Origin: Climacteris rufus
Lineage: Eukaryota > Chordata > Aves > Passeriformes > Climacteridae
Direction of reading: 5' to 3'
Assembly (NCBI GenBank): GCA_013398175.1
Contig: VZRZ01003207.1
Span: forward strand, 202,725 to 266,724
DNA length: 64,000 nt
Shown: in pieces, positions 29,701 to 43,879 of the stretch
How the letters are laid out: each line of letters opens with the position of its first letter
Numbering within the stretch: the first letter of the stretch is position 1
Translations under genes and position numbers: made by a program
Notes under the pieces: model-generated
What the model was told of the DNA's origin: nothing
The model's input: the letters and a program-made list of their open reading frames with translations, nothing else
Databases searched by the model: none

Positions 29701-32700
29701 ACACTTACAGAGCTGCTGCAGAGCACAAAGCTGCCTTCCAGAATGTTCTGATTCGCTGCCTTTTACACACAACGAGATGGATCATACAGCTCTTCCCCTT
29801 CCAAACCTATAAGCTCTTTGTAAATGAGCAATGAATTAACCCATTCACCAGACTTGACAAGCAACTCAGCATTACTATCAAAATTTTGAGAGGGAAACTG
29901 AGGCACGGATATAGAAAGACTTCTTAAATCCAGCTCTTGTGCTGTCTTACATCCCCCTAATCTTTAAAACATCAGATGCTTCCTTACTCATTAGTGTTAG
30001 AGCCCCTGTGGGAAAGCCTCTCTGCTCCTCAGAATGTGCTGACAGCACAAACTACAGGAAAGCCAGTCAATGGGATGACAAAATGTAGGGACAAGAATTA
30101 AGAGCTTGATGAAGGTGCAGAAATTACAATGAAGGGCTTGAGAAAGCAAGGGAAGGAGCAGAGGGCAGGGAAGAGGGGAAGGATAGTGATGGAAGACAGA
30201 GGGGATGCTCCAAGATAATTCATGCTGAGAATGGGACTTGTATTCAGAACAGTGACTGATCAGAACATGTTCCAAAATCTACATGTTTGCAGGGAGGAAA
30301 AAAAGCATCTGTGATGAACAGCACGGTCATGACACAATTCCAGACTCTGTCTTTCATTCCCATAGGGCTACAGGGAACACTTTTTAAAAATTTACTGCCA
30401 TTCCACCTGTCAAGCAACATGACATGCATTGCAGCTCTGCTCCAGACACATGATATTAAGAGCACTGATCAGTCCTTTCAGTACCTGGAAAATATTTTGC
30501 TGTCTTGGATACCAGCAGAACAAACCCCAACTTGACTTTTTGCTTAATAAAATCTACAAGACTCATGAAGATTTAATATTAAAGAAGCTGATGTTAAAAG
30601 CAAACAAAATGGACAAATCCAGACCTCTAATTATATTGTATTTCAGCCTTGCTTTTTCCTGTTAGAAATGTGCTGCAACAGATTAAATTTTTAATTCTTT
30701 AGAAGTCACAAGCACAGCTGAGCAGTGACTGTAAAAGCCAAGTGATCCTGAGCCCAGCTCCTCCTCTGATTGCTGCACAATCACAAGGTTAAGCAGCTGC
30801 TCCCAAGGAAGAGCCTTGTTTCCTCGGAGCAGTGCTTCAAGGTGCTGACCATGTAGGTGTAAATACATCTGTCTTTTGCCATTTGCAGTAATACATGCCT
30901 CCTACACTTCTCAGAGCCAGGCAGATGGTCCCTGTCCTGTCGAAATATTACACTGCACAGACTTCCAGTGCTATGTGTTTGCAGAAATATGAGGGCAGAT
31001 GTTAAATATGTTAAACACACGCTTTGCCCCCTGGAGGTTTAAGTTAAGGCTGCTGTCTCAATTTGGTCATTTTAGGCATGCCAGGCTTCTTGGATCCTAG
31101 GCATTCCTCTTAAATCCCTGCTTTATAAATAACAGCTTTTCATGTTAATTTTGTGTACTTTCATCAAATATTTTGGATGCAGAACAAATGAAGGAAGCTC
31201 TCGGCTTAGCGTTACAAGGCTACGTGGGCTGTGCTGAAAATTATGATCCTCATTCATGAAAACTCTATTTACACAGCAGGGTATTTCCCATGACTGTTGT
31301 TTTCCCCCCTTACATAAGCCTCACTGAGCATTTTAAATTTAATTAGTTTTAAAAAATACATAAAATGAGACAGAGACAGTTTGTGAACAGTATAATTTAC
31401 CGGAAAACTATGAATATGAACACTCTGAATAAACATAAGATGTTGAAGAATAAAACATTAAATAAAATAAGACAGACTTACTACAATTGCAATAATTTCA
31501 GAAAGGCTTGCTGGTATCAACACTGGATTAAGGAAACAGCCTTTGTAGTGAAGTTTGCATTAATTACTATTGTAAAATGAGCTTTTTTCCAAACCCTTCT
31601 CTTCCCCACTGTTCCTATCAACTACCTCCCCAGCCCTTGGGTGGATTTTTAACCTCTTTTTCTGCCTTGGCCCGCCTGGTTCTAAGTGTCTATTCCAGTT
31701 CTGGGAGCCCAGACTTACATTTCTGTCATTCACTGGCCACATTCTTCAAGTCGCATTTTTGGTATTTTCCCTCCTGGAGGAACTGCAACTTCCTGCCCTG
31801 AGAAAACCTCCCCCTGATCCCACCTCCCTTCCCATCCTCATCCAGGATCACACCTGCCTCTGCTTTCAAAATTCACCTGATCAGCAGCACAATCTTTTTC
31901 CCTTGCCTGTGTTTAAACTGTGAGCAGAAAAACAAAAAGGCAAAAATAAGCAACTGAAATGCGTGCGTGGAAGACGCTAAACCTCAACGCGACCCTCAAA
32001 CTGTTTCTTTACCATTTCCTAAGTTCCATTTACAATTATCTGTGAAGTTCAGCAATTGATCTCCAGGCAGGCTGTGTGCTTGGGGCAACTGTGTGATCGT
32101 GGCTCCCGATTTGGCTGAAGAAGCCCCGTGAAATTGCAGTTTCCAGCAGCAAGAGCAGGAGTGGATTGTTGGATGGACACGTAGGGACACACAGGAATAG
32201 ATGTGCACACACATCAGCTTCTGGCTGCCAGCATGCACACCCCCTGCACCCAGCAAGAACAGAGCTTCCAGGATGTCCTGAACACTCAAGCACAGAACAT
32301 GGGAATTACTCAGGGAGAGAGGGAATATCCGTGAGCTCTCGCCTGAAAAATAATTCCCAGTTCATGAAACACAAGGTAAAATTCCCCTCACGAGCAGGGC
32401 TGGAGCAAGAAAGCACTGAAGCAAAGGAGGCAGTGCCTGCATTGCCAAAATGCAGGGAAATGTTAGGAAGCTGTAGGACTCTCAATTGTTTTGTCCAACC
32501 ACATGCCATGCTCAATCTATTTTCCTTAAAAATAAAAAAGCCCTCTGTAAACTAACGGATCAATCAGACTTTTAACTAGAAAATATTCAGGAATTCAAAC
32601 AACCAAAAAATGAGAAAGGAAAAATATAATCATCACCCCGTAGCTTTATGTATTAATTGCAATAAAATAATATTTAAAGTTTAGCAAAATATCAACTGTT

Positions 32701-33337
32701 GAACAGTATCAATTAATTTAAAATTGTTACAGCTTATGAAGCTCACAAAATCTTCTTAGTTATTTTATGTATTTTTAGAGGAGCTTTTCCCAAGAAAAAT
32801 TCTGAAGTGCTTTATCATGGCACATGAGAAGTACCAAAGTGCAGCTGGCTCTGGAATGGAAATCCACACGTGAATTACACAGTCCAGAACAGTGTAACAG
32901 GGGAAAAATAAGGTCAAGAAAACAGCAGGATTAAGTTTTGCCTTTCTGCTCAACCTGGCTTACTGTCTTTCCAGTTCTGATGGTCAAAAATCGTTTCTGC
33001 TTGAAAAGGTTGGAAATCAAAATAAACAAACTTTGAAAAAAAAGTAAAACCATATTTTATTCTGATTGAATACAGCTCTGCTTATGTTTCAATCCAATTC
33101 CTGGTGTGAAAACTTCTCTTGACCCACCCAAATGAATACTCCTGAATGTACAGAGGGTTTTTTTCAGGTTATATTTACGTATCTGATGTTGGTTTTCAGC
33201 CTCCTCTTCCCCCCACTCCCTTTCTGCTGCCATTAAATTACACACACTGAAACTAAAATATGGAATACAACTAAAACTAATAACACAAAAGATTTCCACA
33301 TGAATCACAAAGGCTAAGGAAGGTTTGTGCCACTTAC

Positions 33338-33488
33338 CCTGTGCGTTTGGTGATGGTCCCTAATGTCATTGGCTGCTTGATTTGAGCCAGAGGCAACACC
33401 ACAGTCAAGCTTGGAAGAGGCAGGAGACGAGGATTCCCAGGATTGTTGTTTGTGAAGTTATTGTAAGTGTCTTGGCTGTTCAATTTAC
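33338..33488 (-). CDS. BCAS3: BCAS3 exon: start of the BCAS3 domain
   Basis: This 151-nt exon begins with GT, which completes the Gly codon split from the 48680 exon, then encodes KLNSQDTYNNFTNNNPGNPR and continues through PLAQIKQPMTLGTITKRT. It ends with GG in phase 2 at a good donor (GTAAGT). The Asn-rich stretch leads into the conserved PLAQIKQPMTLG core. Bird-type substitutions relative to my recollection of human are few (for example D-S to D-T and S-P to L-P). In human, the junction downstream of this exon can include a 15-residue cassette exon; here the phases also fit direct joining to the 20527-20651 exon, giving KRTG-KSKPAPQ. Confidence 0.96.
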
Positions 33489-33580
33489 CTTGATGGGATA
33501 GAGATGTAATAAAACACATTATTGGAATTTTTTCTCCATTTATCATTTCTACAGCTGCCTGAAATAAGATAAAAAAGACC

Positions 33581-33606
33581 AAAAAAAAAGAAAAAAAGAA
33601 AAAAAG
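33581..33606 (+). repeat. A-rich (A7G)n run
   Basis: Runs of 7-9 A separated by single G. This is a pyrimidine tract on the BCAS3 sense strand, but it lies about 90 bp upstream of the acceptor at 33489, too far to be its polypyrimidine tract. Confidence 0.85.
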
Positions 33607-33836
33607 AACGAGCTTCTGTTGTAACAAAAGATCTAAAAAATTAATCTTCATTTTGGATAAAGAATAAATTACAATGGAAGCAGCACATACTAATTTCTTA
33701 TATGGGGATAAGGAAGGATTCCTTTCCATGCAAGGGAAATTATTCCTGCTGCTGCTGCTTGCCTGGCAGTTTTGTTCAGCAAGAAGTTTTCGAGTTCGAT
33801 TTGAAGAACAAGCTCTGGATTCCAATTCTCTATTTA

Positions 33837-33850
33837 AAAAAAAAAAAAAA
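33837..33850 (+). repeat. A14 homopolymer
   Basis: Fourteen consecutive A. No retroposon body is recognisable next to it. Confidence 0.9.
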
Positions 33851-36800
33851 GGAGCATTTGGAAGGGAATTATTTTCCTAAAGTACCACATACAGTGTTGG
33901 TAATTGGGAGTCCTGAAAAGGTCGCTTTTGTTGTCTTGACGGATAAAGACACACAGAATAATCATCTGCAGGACTGAGGCTGCAGGAAAATATCAAGTAA
34001 CTACATCAAATAAAGCCACGCCAAACGACATGTAAAAATGAAGAAGGTATCAAAAAAGTAACAAATTTCATATTCACTTGAAAAGAAGAAAATGAAACAT
34101 AGGTACTGAAAAAAAAGGAAAGGCAAAACATAACAAAAAACCCCTCAACAACCCTAAATTTAGCTTGTTTCAAAGAGGTCTGTGCTGGATGGATGCCCAG
34201 TTTGGATACGCTTTCTTACTCGCTGTATCACTCTGTAGTCACAACCTTTCATTCTTCAGTTGGAAAAGGAAACTAGCTCCAAATTTCATGGACAGTAAAG
34301 AAAGAAATGTGAAGAAACCAAAGAAAGAAGTTAAACAAAAAAAGGGGCCAGTCTGTTTATAACAGAATCAAAAGTACTTTAAATAGACAAGCAACCATGA
34401 ATTAAAAGGTTTAGATCATTAACTTGTTTTTCTGTGTTCCTATAATGCTGTGAAACGCTGGCTTTGTTCTTAATCAAAAGGGAACCATATTGGGAATTAG
34501 GTTCCTAAACAACCGATGCATTCTACACAGATATTATACAAATCCCAGGCCAAATCCATACAATCTGCCTCAAGAGCAGCCACCTTTTTGCAAGGAAGAA
34601 AAACAGCACAGCAAAGGGTTTCTCACAGGAAGCTGCCTGAAAAGCTTTAATGGTACTTCAGATGGATTGAAAATAGGAAAAGGAAGGCGGAAAAATCTTA
34701 ATGAATGTCTCATCATCCTAAAGACACTCAATGCTTCCTTTACCCTTCTTTTAATACTATATAACTGTAAGCTTAGGGGTTTTATTTGGGTTTTTCTGCA
34801 AAGTCCCCAGACCTCTGCATCTCAGAGAAGCACTATAAGAGAAATGATGAAATTACAAAGTGTATTTTGTGAGAAGTATCTGGCCTGAGCATCCATCAAT
34901 ACGTTTTAAGAGAAATAGCAAGGCTTTAATGAAGAACAAGCCTATTGAAGTCCCAGAGAGCAGATTTCATTAATAGCAATTTTCCTGCACCAACTTGGAA
35001 TAAAAAGAAAAGGGAAAAGGGGAAAAAAAAACCCAGCTCAGTTTGAAATAAGACTGACATGCAATTAATTTTTTTAAGATTAGTTTAATAATGCATTTTT
35101 GGTTCTTGTAGGAAGGTGTACGAATAGTTCAGTGCATTATTGTCTAATTAGTTACTGTTCATGCAACCAAGGCCTCTCTGGAAGTGTTTCCCTCTCCCAT
35201 ATTCCCCTGGATCCACATGGGCACAGCAAACACCAACTGAGGGGGCTCCAAATGTAATTTGTTTTCTTTTAGTTTTTCACAATGTAATGATTAACTCTGA
35301 ACTACTGATCCAAAGGCTGTGGTGGAACAGCCCCCTCTCCTCTCTCAAGGCACATTTAAAGACTCAGTGCCCTCTGCTCCCAGCTTCATGTGGTTTGCCA
35401 TATGGAAATCTTTCAGCTGATTCAATGGAATATTTGCATGCAGAGAAATGAGGAATTTGCAGACATCCTTCCTACAGAAGGATGAGCTGCTTTGCTTCCA
35501 TACAGACTGAGGGATCCCAGGGCTGTTAGGGGTACTCAAAAAACAGCAGGATTAAGTCATTGCTTCAGAGTTTTTTGTTAATTGTAGGAACAACATCTTA
35601 CAAATTCTTAGGCTCACATATAAACACAGAGTAAACAAAAAAAAACCCTACTAAACTATATAGAGAGAATGAAAATGTGTAAAAGAGATGCTAAAAGGAG
35701 CTCACATTTAAGATGATTCTTTGAAAAAGAAACCAAAAAACCATTCAAGAGGCCAAGCATTTAATTTGTAGCTATGTATTTGAAAGTACAGCTTAATCTG
35801 ATGTACACAAACCTCAATGAAAAATTAACTAAACCAGACCCCGTAATGCACAGCACTCCACAGCACAAACATGATAAAAAAATTCTGCTGTGACAAATGG
35901 AAAAGCTGTAAATACCAAACATATGTCACAATAACCATTGCCTGCCAACCTGCATTTTCTGCAGCAACAGTCAGTTGCTTAACTGCAAAAAAAAACCAAT
36001 TAAAAGTGATACCAGTCAAAAATTAAAACTCGGAATGCTATGAAAAGGAGAGAAATTATTTCTGACAAGAAAGTTGGTACTGAAAATCTGACTACAATAA
36101 TATTAAAATAGTGGGGATGATTAAGGTTAAAGCAAACCCCCCAATTTTCTGGTGTGCTGCTGTACCCATCCAGGAATCTGAAAAATGACCCTTCCATTCC
36201 TCCAGCCCTTTCAAGTAGGAAACTCCTGCAGCAAACAGGAGTTGAGTGTGCACAGGGCTGTCGGATTGGGCCAAAAGTGCACAAAGAATGCAGTCAAGCA
36301 TCAACATTATTTCTACAGCTCAAGCCATTGTTGATTCACTGTCAAAGGACAAGCAACAAATAAGCCAAAGTTGAAGTCGGGTAGAAATATCCAATATTTT
36401 TCACGCAGCAGAATCCTGAACTCGAGTTACCTCCTGACATGTGGACAGTGCATTTAACTGTAAATGGCTGCAGACTGACACACAGAGATTGCATCCTACT
36501 GACTGCTCCAGGAATACTTTCCTTGCATTTAATCATCACCATCACAATTCCACAGCAAACACGTCCTCTCAAGGATCAGCCTGGACATTCCCAGAGGAGC
36601 ATCCCAAGCAGGAAGACACTTTGCCTTGATAATCACCCAGAGCCCTCAGGACCCCGTGCAAAGCCAGTCCCGTGCGTCAAGGGTTCGTCATTCCAGGGGC
36701 TGCTATGGAAGAGATTTTCAGATCACAGTTTAAGAGCTGTGCATGGAGTACATTAAAACCAGTTTAGGCTGGTAAATCTCTTACTAATTTTACTAAGGGA

Positions 36801-39800
36801 CTTCCAAAAAGCTGGGAGTCTGACAAGTTCATTTACAAGTGCAGCCATACTGAGACGTGGAAAACCCCATCCATTGGTTCTGTCTTTGGACCTGTTCGCT
36901 GAGAGTCTGCAAAACCACCACCATCTCATCCCCCCCAAAACCTGAGCCATGCTTTTCCAGACATCTGATTCCACTGATATTCAAAGGAAAAATGGATTAA
37001 GTTGAGGATAAAAGTGGAGAAAGAAAACAACAATGGGCTTTGTTGTGAGAGGAGGGAGCGGCCGGGCCGAGCTGTATTCCCAAAGCGGCCATCACTAACA
37101 GACTCACTTCCACCGAGGAAAAAAGGGAGGCCTGAAAGTGCCGGACAAAAGAAATCCCAGCAGACAAAGAAAAAACAAATTAAAAGCACCATTATAAAAC
37201 ACAGATGCTATAAGGAAAATAAACTTCACAAGATTTAGTGGTTTTTGACAAAGCTGGACATCTGTGGAAAAGCCATCAGGAGCAGCTCCCAGGTATGGCT
37301 GGACAGGCTCGTGGTCCCCTGGCATCGCTTCCCTCCTCAGCCCCTGGGCAGAGGCACCCTCAGCTCTCCACACACTGCAATGGTAATTTCTCAACAGCTG
37401 AAGTTTTATTTATGATTATTTTATTTATAATCATTGTTAAAGCTATAAGATACTCTTCAGGCCTGAACATGAGATTTGAATATTTGATCAAATCACACAT
37501 TTTAAGTTTTCAAACTGTACTTTTGGATAAGAAAGGAAAGCTACATCAAGGGGAAAACGTTCAAGATTTGTGAGCTTCTAAAACTCTTCAGAAAGCAATC
37601 AATCAACTGAAAGCAATTAATACAGTGACTTGTCCTTTTCTGATCAACTAAGAGCCTTGATGAATTCAGGCCAGATTTCAAATTGGTCAGTGTTTGAATG
37701 GAGCACTTGAGGGCACTGCTGTCAGAGAGCATCTCTGAGCAGAGAGCAGGACAAACACCCTGACTTTTGGCACTACTAATGACACAATTATACATCCCAA
37801 TGCAGCCCAGCAGATACACTCCCCAAGCCCAAGGAGTTGTGCAGCAGCACAGTGTGGCCAGTGTTGTGCAAAGAGACTTTATGGGATCCTGAATGAGTGA
37901 TGCTGATGCAGCCCATGTTACTCTGCTCTTTAGTCCCACATTAATGCAACCAAATCACTTCTTATCTGATTTAAACCGAGTTTGAATATATCAGTACCAC
38001 AGATCCCATCCACACACAGGAAGGAACTTGCTTAACCACAGCCAAGCTTAAAACCAAAACCACACCCTCACACCTAAGGGATACAAACACCAACTTATCA
38101 CCAAACTGAAATTATAAATCCTTTAACCCATTAAATTTCAGCATGCATAGGACGTGTCTCCCTGTTCAAGTGGTGCAGGATTTTCCTTGGTGTAGAGAAA
38201 CTCTACCCTGTCAGCGAGCAAAGCAACAAGGACTTGGCCCAGGCCATTTTTTCTGATAGGAAAGTAATGATCAGAAGAATTTTGGTTTCTCTATACGCTT
38301 TATATGAAAAACTAAAGTGGTATCAAGCACCTCTCAGCCTTAAAATAAAATGCTTCTATGTTGATTTTTTCCATTTTTCTTCCATTACTCCAATACAAAA
38401 AGTTTAGTAATGCAGTGTCATTAAAATTCAAACCCCACTTGATTAGCTTTTATATCTTACAGTTTTTAACAGACTCCATTTCAAAGAGTACCACGTAGTC
38501 TACTGACATTAACACTACATATAAACATCTATAATTTGGTAAATAAAAACGCAGTAACTCCAGGCTATGCAATCATGTGGAGGCCGAGTTACAGGAAAAT
38601 GAACCATGTTTGGCCATTATTTCTGTTTAGTGTAACACTGAGGATTCCTCAGCTAAACATTCCCTAATTGTATAATGCAAGGGAAATAAAATCCTTTCTA
38701 ACTGGCAGGCAAAAAATGGCAGGAAAAACAGAAGTGTCATGGATGTGGTGGTTTATTTTGCTTTGCTTTTGATTCAATACAAAAAGTTTCCCGGATGAGA
38801 ATGGAAAGCTTCCCAGCTTCAGTTCCAAGACTTTCACCCTCGTTTCTGACCTTTTCTCAGACATGTTCCAGTATAATCTGTAATCTACTACAGTCGGAAG
38901 AGGAAACAGCAGCGCCCTGGTGAGAAACGCTGCCTTGTGACCCGAGCAGAGAAGGCAGCGGAAGCAATGCTGGCTCGGCAAGAGCCTGACAGACACGCTC
39001 AGCAACGTCCTGGGACACACTCAGCACCACCAGCCCTCATGACTGCCAAAGTGGGCTTCTCCTTTCATGTTTTGTATTATTCAGGCCAACACGTGTTATC
39101 TTTCTTTGTAAAATGTTAAGACATTTTCCTAGAAAAAGTCAGGAAACTAATTATTTTAGTTAATGGTCGCCTCTCAATTAAAGTTACGTTGTCATTTCCT
39201 TGAATTGTGTCCTATCAAATTTAAACTCATTTCACACCCTAACCCTCAATATTTCCAGTACAATTAGGCCCATTAAAGGAAGAATATCATGTTTTAGTTA
39301 CTGCATGTATACACACATCGCTCAGAGCTAAACCTATCACTAACTTGATTCTGTTGGAATGGATGGGAGAAAATAACACAGCCAGTTGTTTTTGTAACAT
39401 TTAAATCTGTTTGATATGGAACCTTTGGAAACACAGCTGCACTGAATCTCACGATTGTCCCAAGAAAGCAGAGCTTTCTCTCTGTTTGCAGAGAGGCAAA
39501 GGCATGTGATGGTGACAGCTCCTGAGTCAGAGTGCTCTGCCGAGACGTGCGAGCGCCAGCCCAAGTGTCTCAGTCACTGATGGGACAGAGTCCCCTGCCC
39601 TCTCACCCCAGCTCCTTGAACTTCAGCATCATCCACTCCAAATCTCAACATGGCCTCATAATAGTCCCTTCCTCCTTATGGAGTTTTCCCACTATCTTCA
39701 GTTTCAAACACTTTGTCCCTCAGTCATGAAGTGTCCCACTGATACCCAATAATCTCCTCTTGTCCTCAGCAGAGAAGAAACTCCCATGACCTCTGCTGCT

Positions 39801-42800
39801 TGTGCCTCTACCTGGCCAAAGATGGATTATGGAAGAACAGTTCCAACCTCAACTTCTATGTGGGATTTGAACCTATAATTTACTTACACAATTAGTGAAG
39901 TACAGTATTTCTCCTACCTCCATGTGTATTTTTTCTTTTTCAGCATGGAAAAGAAATTACACTGGCAGTCCAGAGGAATCAAAAAGGAGAGGAAACCATT
40001 CTGCCAGAACAGCAACAATGTCCTGGGCCCCATGGCACCTCTCACAACAGCTGTGAGGACATCCACAGTGTCAACTGCCTTGTGCAAAGAGCAGCTCCCT
40101 GAAAACCTGACACAAATATCTGCTTCTTCCCTTGCTGTTTCCCCTCCTCACTTTGTTGTGCTAAAGCTGCTCAAAGAGCTGCACGACAAAGGTGTCTTGT
40201 GGCACTTCTTTAGAAAACAACCCCTCCAGCACCACACAAACAAGTCTGGCATAATAATCATCTTTCAGGACTTATTTAACTAAAAATACTGTTTGTGCAA
40301 AGCTTGACTCCATGTATGGGCAAAACTCGAAATAAACCCACCCAAAGTGGTTTGCCAGCTGTTGGCTCGGGGCTTTGCGCAGGCAGCAGCGGCAACACTT
40401 CAGCTGGGCTGTTCCACGTGGTGCTACCAGCCAAATCATCCTGGCCATCCTGCTCTTGGGCCATCTCCAGCCAAGGCCAGGCACAGGCAGGCCCCAGTCC
40501 ATCCTCTTTGAAACAGATCTTGCACCTTCAGCTCTCCACAGATGGGAGAAAAGCAAGATCAGTTTCTTGTCGCTACTACGGGTGTAGCTACGGAGTATTT
40601 TGCAAGCAGCACGAAGGAGCAGTGCCATCCTCCCCTCCACGTGGCCACAAGCCAGCTCTGTGCTACCACAGCACTGGACTTGAGTTTGCAAACCCTTCAG
40701 AGGACAGGAGTCTGTGAGCTCAGACTAACACTGCACTAATGAGGTTATCATCCAGGCAGCCTCCAGGCGCTGTGGAGAGACTCTGTTGCTCCCATTCCTT
40801 GCACATGGGAATTTTGCTAACACTGTCTGCTGGTGAATGATGAAGCGCTTGAGAAAACAACTATGCATTATTGCTGCCCCTTGTCGTGTCTATCCATCAT
40901 AATTCAGAGCAGCACAGCTTTGGATTCAAAGCCTGCTTTCAGGGATGGCTCCGAGATGCTTCAGCACTGTAAACTTTGGAAAATTTTGGTGTCTCAGACT
41001 TTTCTTTCCAATGATAAAATTATCATATGAGCTTTTTTTTTTTTATTATTGGGACAGCACAGTCAGAAAAACTGATCAGCCTGTCTTAGAAATTGCAAAA
41101 TGACTGGGCTGGGAATTTCTGAAGGACATCTCTGTGAAGATGTGTTTGGTGAGGAGATAGGGAAAGTTTAATAGCAGCCCCTTACCCAAAGGGCTGAATT
41201 TATTAGAATTTAATATTGATGATAAACTACATGTTAATACATCTGTGACTTTTTAACCCCACCTTTTTATCTCTGCCTTATTTTCCCTTCACTTGCAACC
41301 ACTAGCACAAATATTCTAGCATCTGAATTCAACAGGATTTATCCTGAATACACAGGATTTATCCCAAGTTATGTGGAAAAAAAAAAAAGTGCCTTGAGAA
41401 CCACTGCATTTGAGAACTTGATAATAATATCCATGGGTAATTATAACAAATGGCTTGTCTGAAACACCCATGGAATAGGAACTGAAGGAAACCATAGCAA
41501 TCTGTCCCTCTTGCACCCAGCACACACCCTCGGCAGCCCTGCTCTTTTACCCATGACCGCTGAGGATGTTTTCTGGCTCCGTGACAGCATCGTGACTCAG
41601 GTCATGAGAAGTGTCAAAGATGCATTTCCTTGAGATGGGAAAAAGCAACTGATTTTAACAGCCCACAAAGACTAAGCAAAAAAGAATAAGCTCAATCAGC
41701 ATATTTAAGGGTAAAGATAAACCTTTTAAAAGATAGAAGTATATTTTATTTCTAATCTTAATGCTTACGTTTCTTTCCATAAAGTGTTTACATTTTTCAG
41801 GCTACCAAAGATGCAGAGTTGATTAAATGCCTTACTTAAGAATAATAAACTGAAAACAAACAAACAAAAAAAAACCCAACAAGGGCAACACCCATTTACT
41901 GCATAATCCGTCACCAAACATATAGACAGGGAGCCTGATCCAGGCTGCAGGCACAAGGGAGCAGCCCTGAATTCCCAGAATACCCACAGCCAGGGGAAGC
42001 AGAAGGTGTTTGGGCTTGAACTCAGCATGTCCATCAGATAAAATGATTGTTCCCACCAGCTCTTGTCCCATTCCTTCCCCTCACTGGTTACTAATATGGA
42101 GCTTCACATGCTTTCACCTTCCTTCATGCCAAACCTCCCTTGTCATGCAACACCCTCCATACTTAAACCTCCTCCTTCAGCTGATACAGTCTCTTGAAAA
42201 ACTCTAGCTTCTACTTTCTCACCTTCTGATCCAACATATTACAGGCTTGTATCAGGTGAGCAAAGCTACTTTTTGTCATTTCACTGCTGGCAGCTCCCGT
42301 GAACCACTTACATTCCTTGACCCACCAACAAATGTCTGGACTGCAGCATCTCCCTTCTGCTGGACCTCTCTTCTCCTGACCTAATTCCAGCCCTTCCCCT
42401 TTGTGCTTTGGACATGAACCATGCAGAAAACCTTTCCTGCATCACTCCTTCAGTGATCAGCTCTTTTCATCTGACTTGCTATTCCAAAGATCAATCCTAG
42501 CGATGGTTTTTATGCTGATCACACTCACTTCTCCCTAAAACACCATTCAGCTGGACACAAGTGTACCTAGCCCTCTGCACACACACAGAAAGAACACTGA
42601 GAAATAAAAGTTGAGCATGTTCCTTCTCATGGATCATTAGTATCATTACTTATCAATTTCCAACTGGCAAGTGCAAAACCCGATCAAAGCGCTGCATCAG
42701 CTGCAGGATGTTGTTACTGCTTGCAGTGTATGAGAAGGAAATGCACCAGCCTGTCTTTTATGTACCTGGTTAACTGGGGAGATTTGTGGATGGAAAAACA

Positions 42801-43879
42801 TGGGTTTACTGTAAATTAAGAGGGAGTAATTGAAAGAACAGTTGAAATAACCATAAAATTCCAAACTGTCATTCGTTGAGTCATTTTCAGATATTACCAA
42901 ATAATTCCAGTGACCACTTCTTGGACTCCCTCAGTACCTGACTCTGACACATCAGCACTTGACCCTCTCAAAATTTTCTTCCATCTGACGTTACCAAGAC
43001 TGAATTCATCCATCCTGACAGGAGAACTTCAGTGGGACGCTCACATCTGTGGTAACCCAACTCCTGTCTGCCTTCCCCCTTCCCTTCACCTCGCGATCCA
43101 TCTTTGCCAGCGCGGTCTCCTGTGCGCTGCCGATTACTTCCCCTCCGCCTGTCTACCCACAGCCCTTCCGAAACAGTTTGCTTTGACCACTGCCACAGCA
43201 CTTGCTGTGATAAATCACTCACTCATAGATTTTTACACTCTGTAGCTCAAGACCTGCAATTCCCTTCTGAAGTCCGTCTCCTTCAATTTTCAATTTATCC
43301 GGAATATTCGCAACTTCTCTTTCAAACATCAACACAAACATGGATCTGCCCCAGTCTTCAATCTATGTTTACAAAAACCTGCTTCTGAAACACTTGGTGT
43401 ACAGACACGAACTTCCCTTGTGACAGAATTTATCAGTCTACTTCCCTACTTATCTGAAGGGAATGGATCTTTTCCTTCCACTTCAGAAACTATCCAAAAT
43501 ACACCACCCACTTCTTTCATTCCACTGGTTCTCTATTAAACAAAAATAATTTTAAAAAATAATTTAAAAAAAGGAGGTGGGGGGGAAAAGGCAGCTAAAA
43601 GCACAGCAAACACAGCTCACTTAGACCCAGTAAGCTGCTGGCCAGTTCCCAAACTGGTGCTTCCAGCTGTTCCCACCTCTTCTCCCAGCCCTACATGTCC
43701 CCACCTGGGCTTGCTCTGGGCACTTCCAGGGCCAGCGCCAGGACTGCTCCAGAAGGAAGGAATCATGACAGAATCATAGAACAGTCTCTAAAAGTCATCA
43801 GCAGAAAATTCCCACCAGGTGAATTAATTTTGTTTTTCCCAACTACCTTCGAACCAAGAAGAGAAACTTCAGGTGAAGG

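Larger units (their letters stand above)
20652..33337 (-). other. BCAS3: BCAS3 intron, 12.7 kb
   Basis: AT-rich intron that in human can contain a 45-nt cassette exon; I could not find its counterpart here. It holds a short CR1 3' end at 25863-25935, an 18-bp tandem duplication at 26669-26704 and several A-runs. Nothing else is supported. Confidence 0.88.

Noticed and set aside
31500..31560. Possible 45-nt cassette exon (minus strand reads KGCF-like)
   Set aside because: Only a G-C-F match to the human insert; the flanking residues and splice sites do not fit.
39230..39250. Telomere-like ccctaaccct
   Set aside because: Only about one and a half units; expected by chance.
40272..40717. Overlapping open frames of about 140 codons on both strands
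   Set aside because: Chance open frames in a GC-richer patch; no homology I recognise and no splice logic.
42910..43388. Plus-strand frames suspected to be a decayed retrotransposon polymerase
   Set aside because: No reverse transcriptase motif could be identified; only the pyrimidine skew is reported.
43755..43790. CR1-like 'cagaatcatagaa'
   Set aside because: Too short and not followed by the rest of a CR1 terminus.
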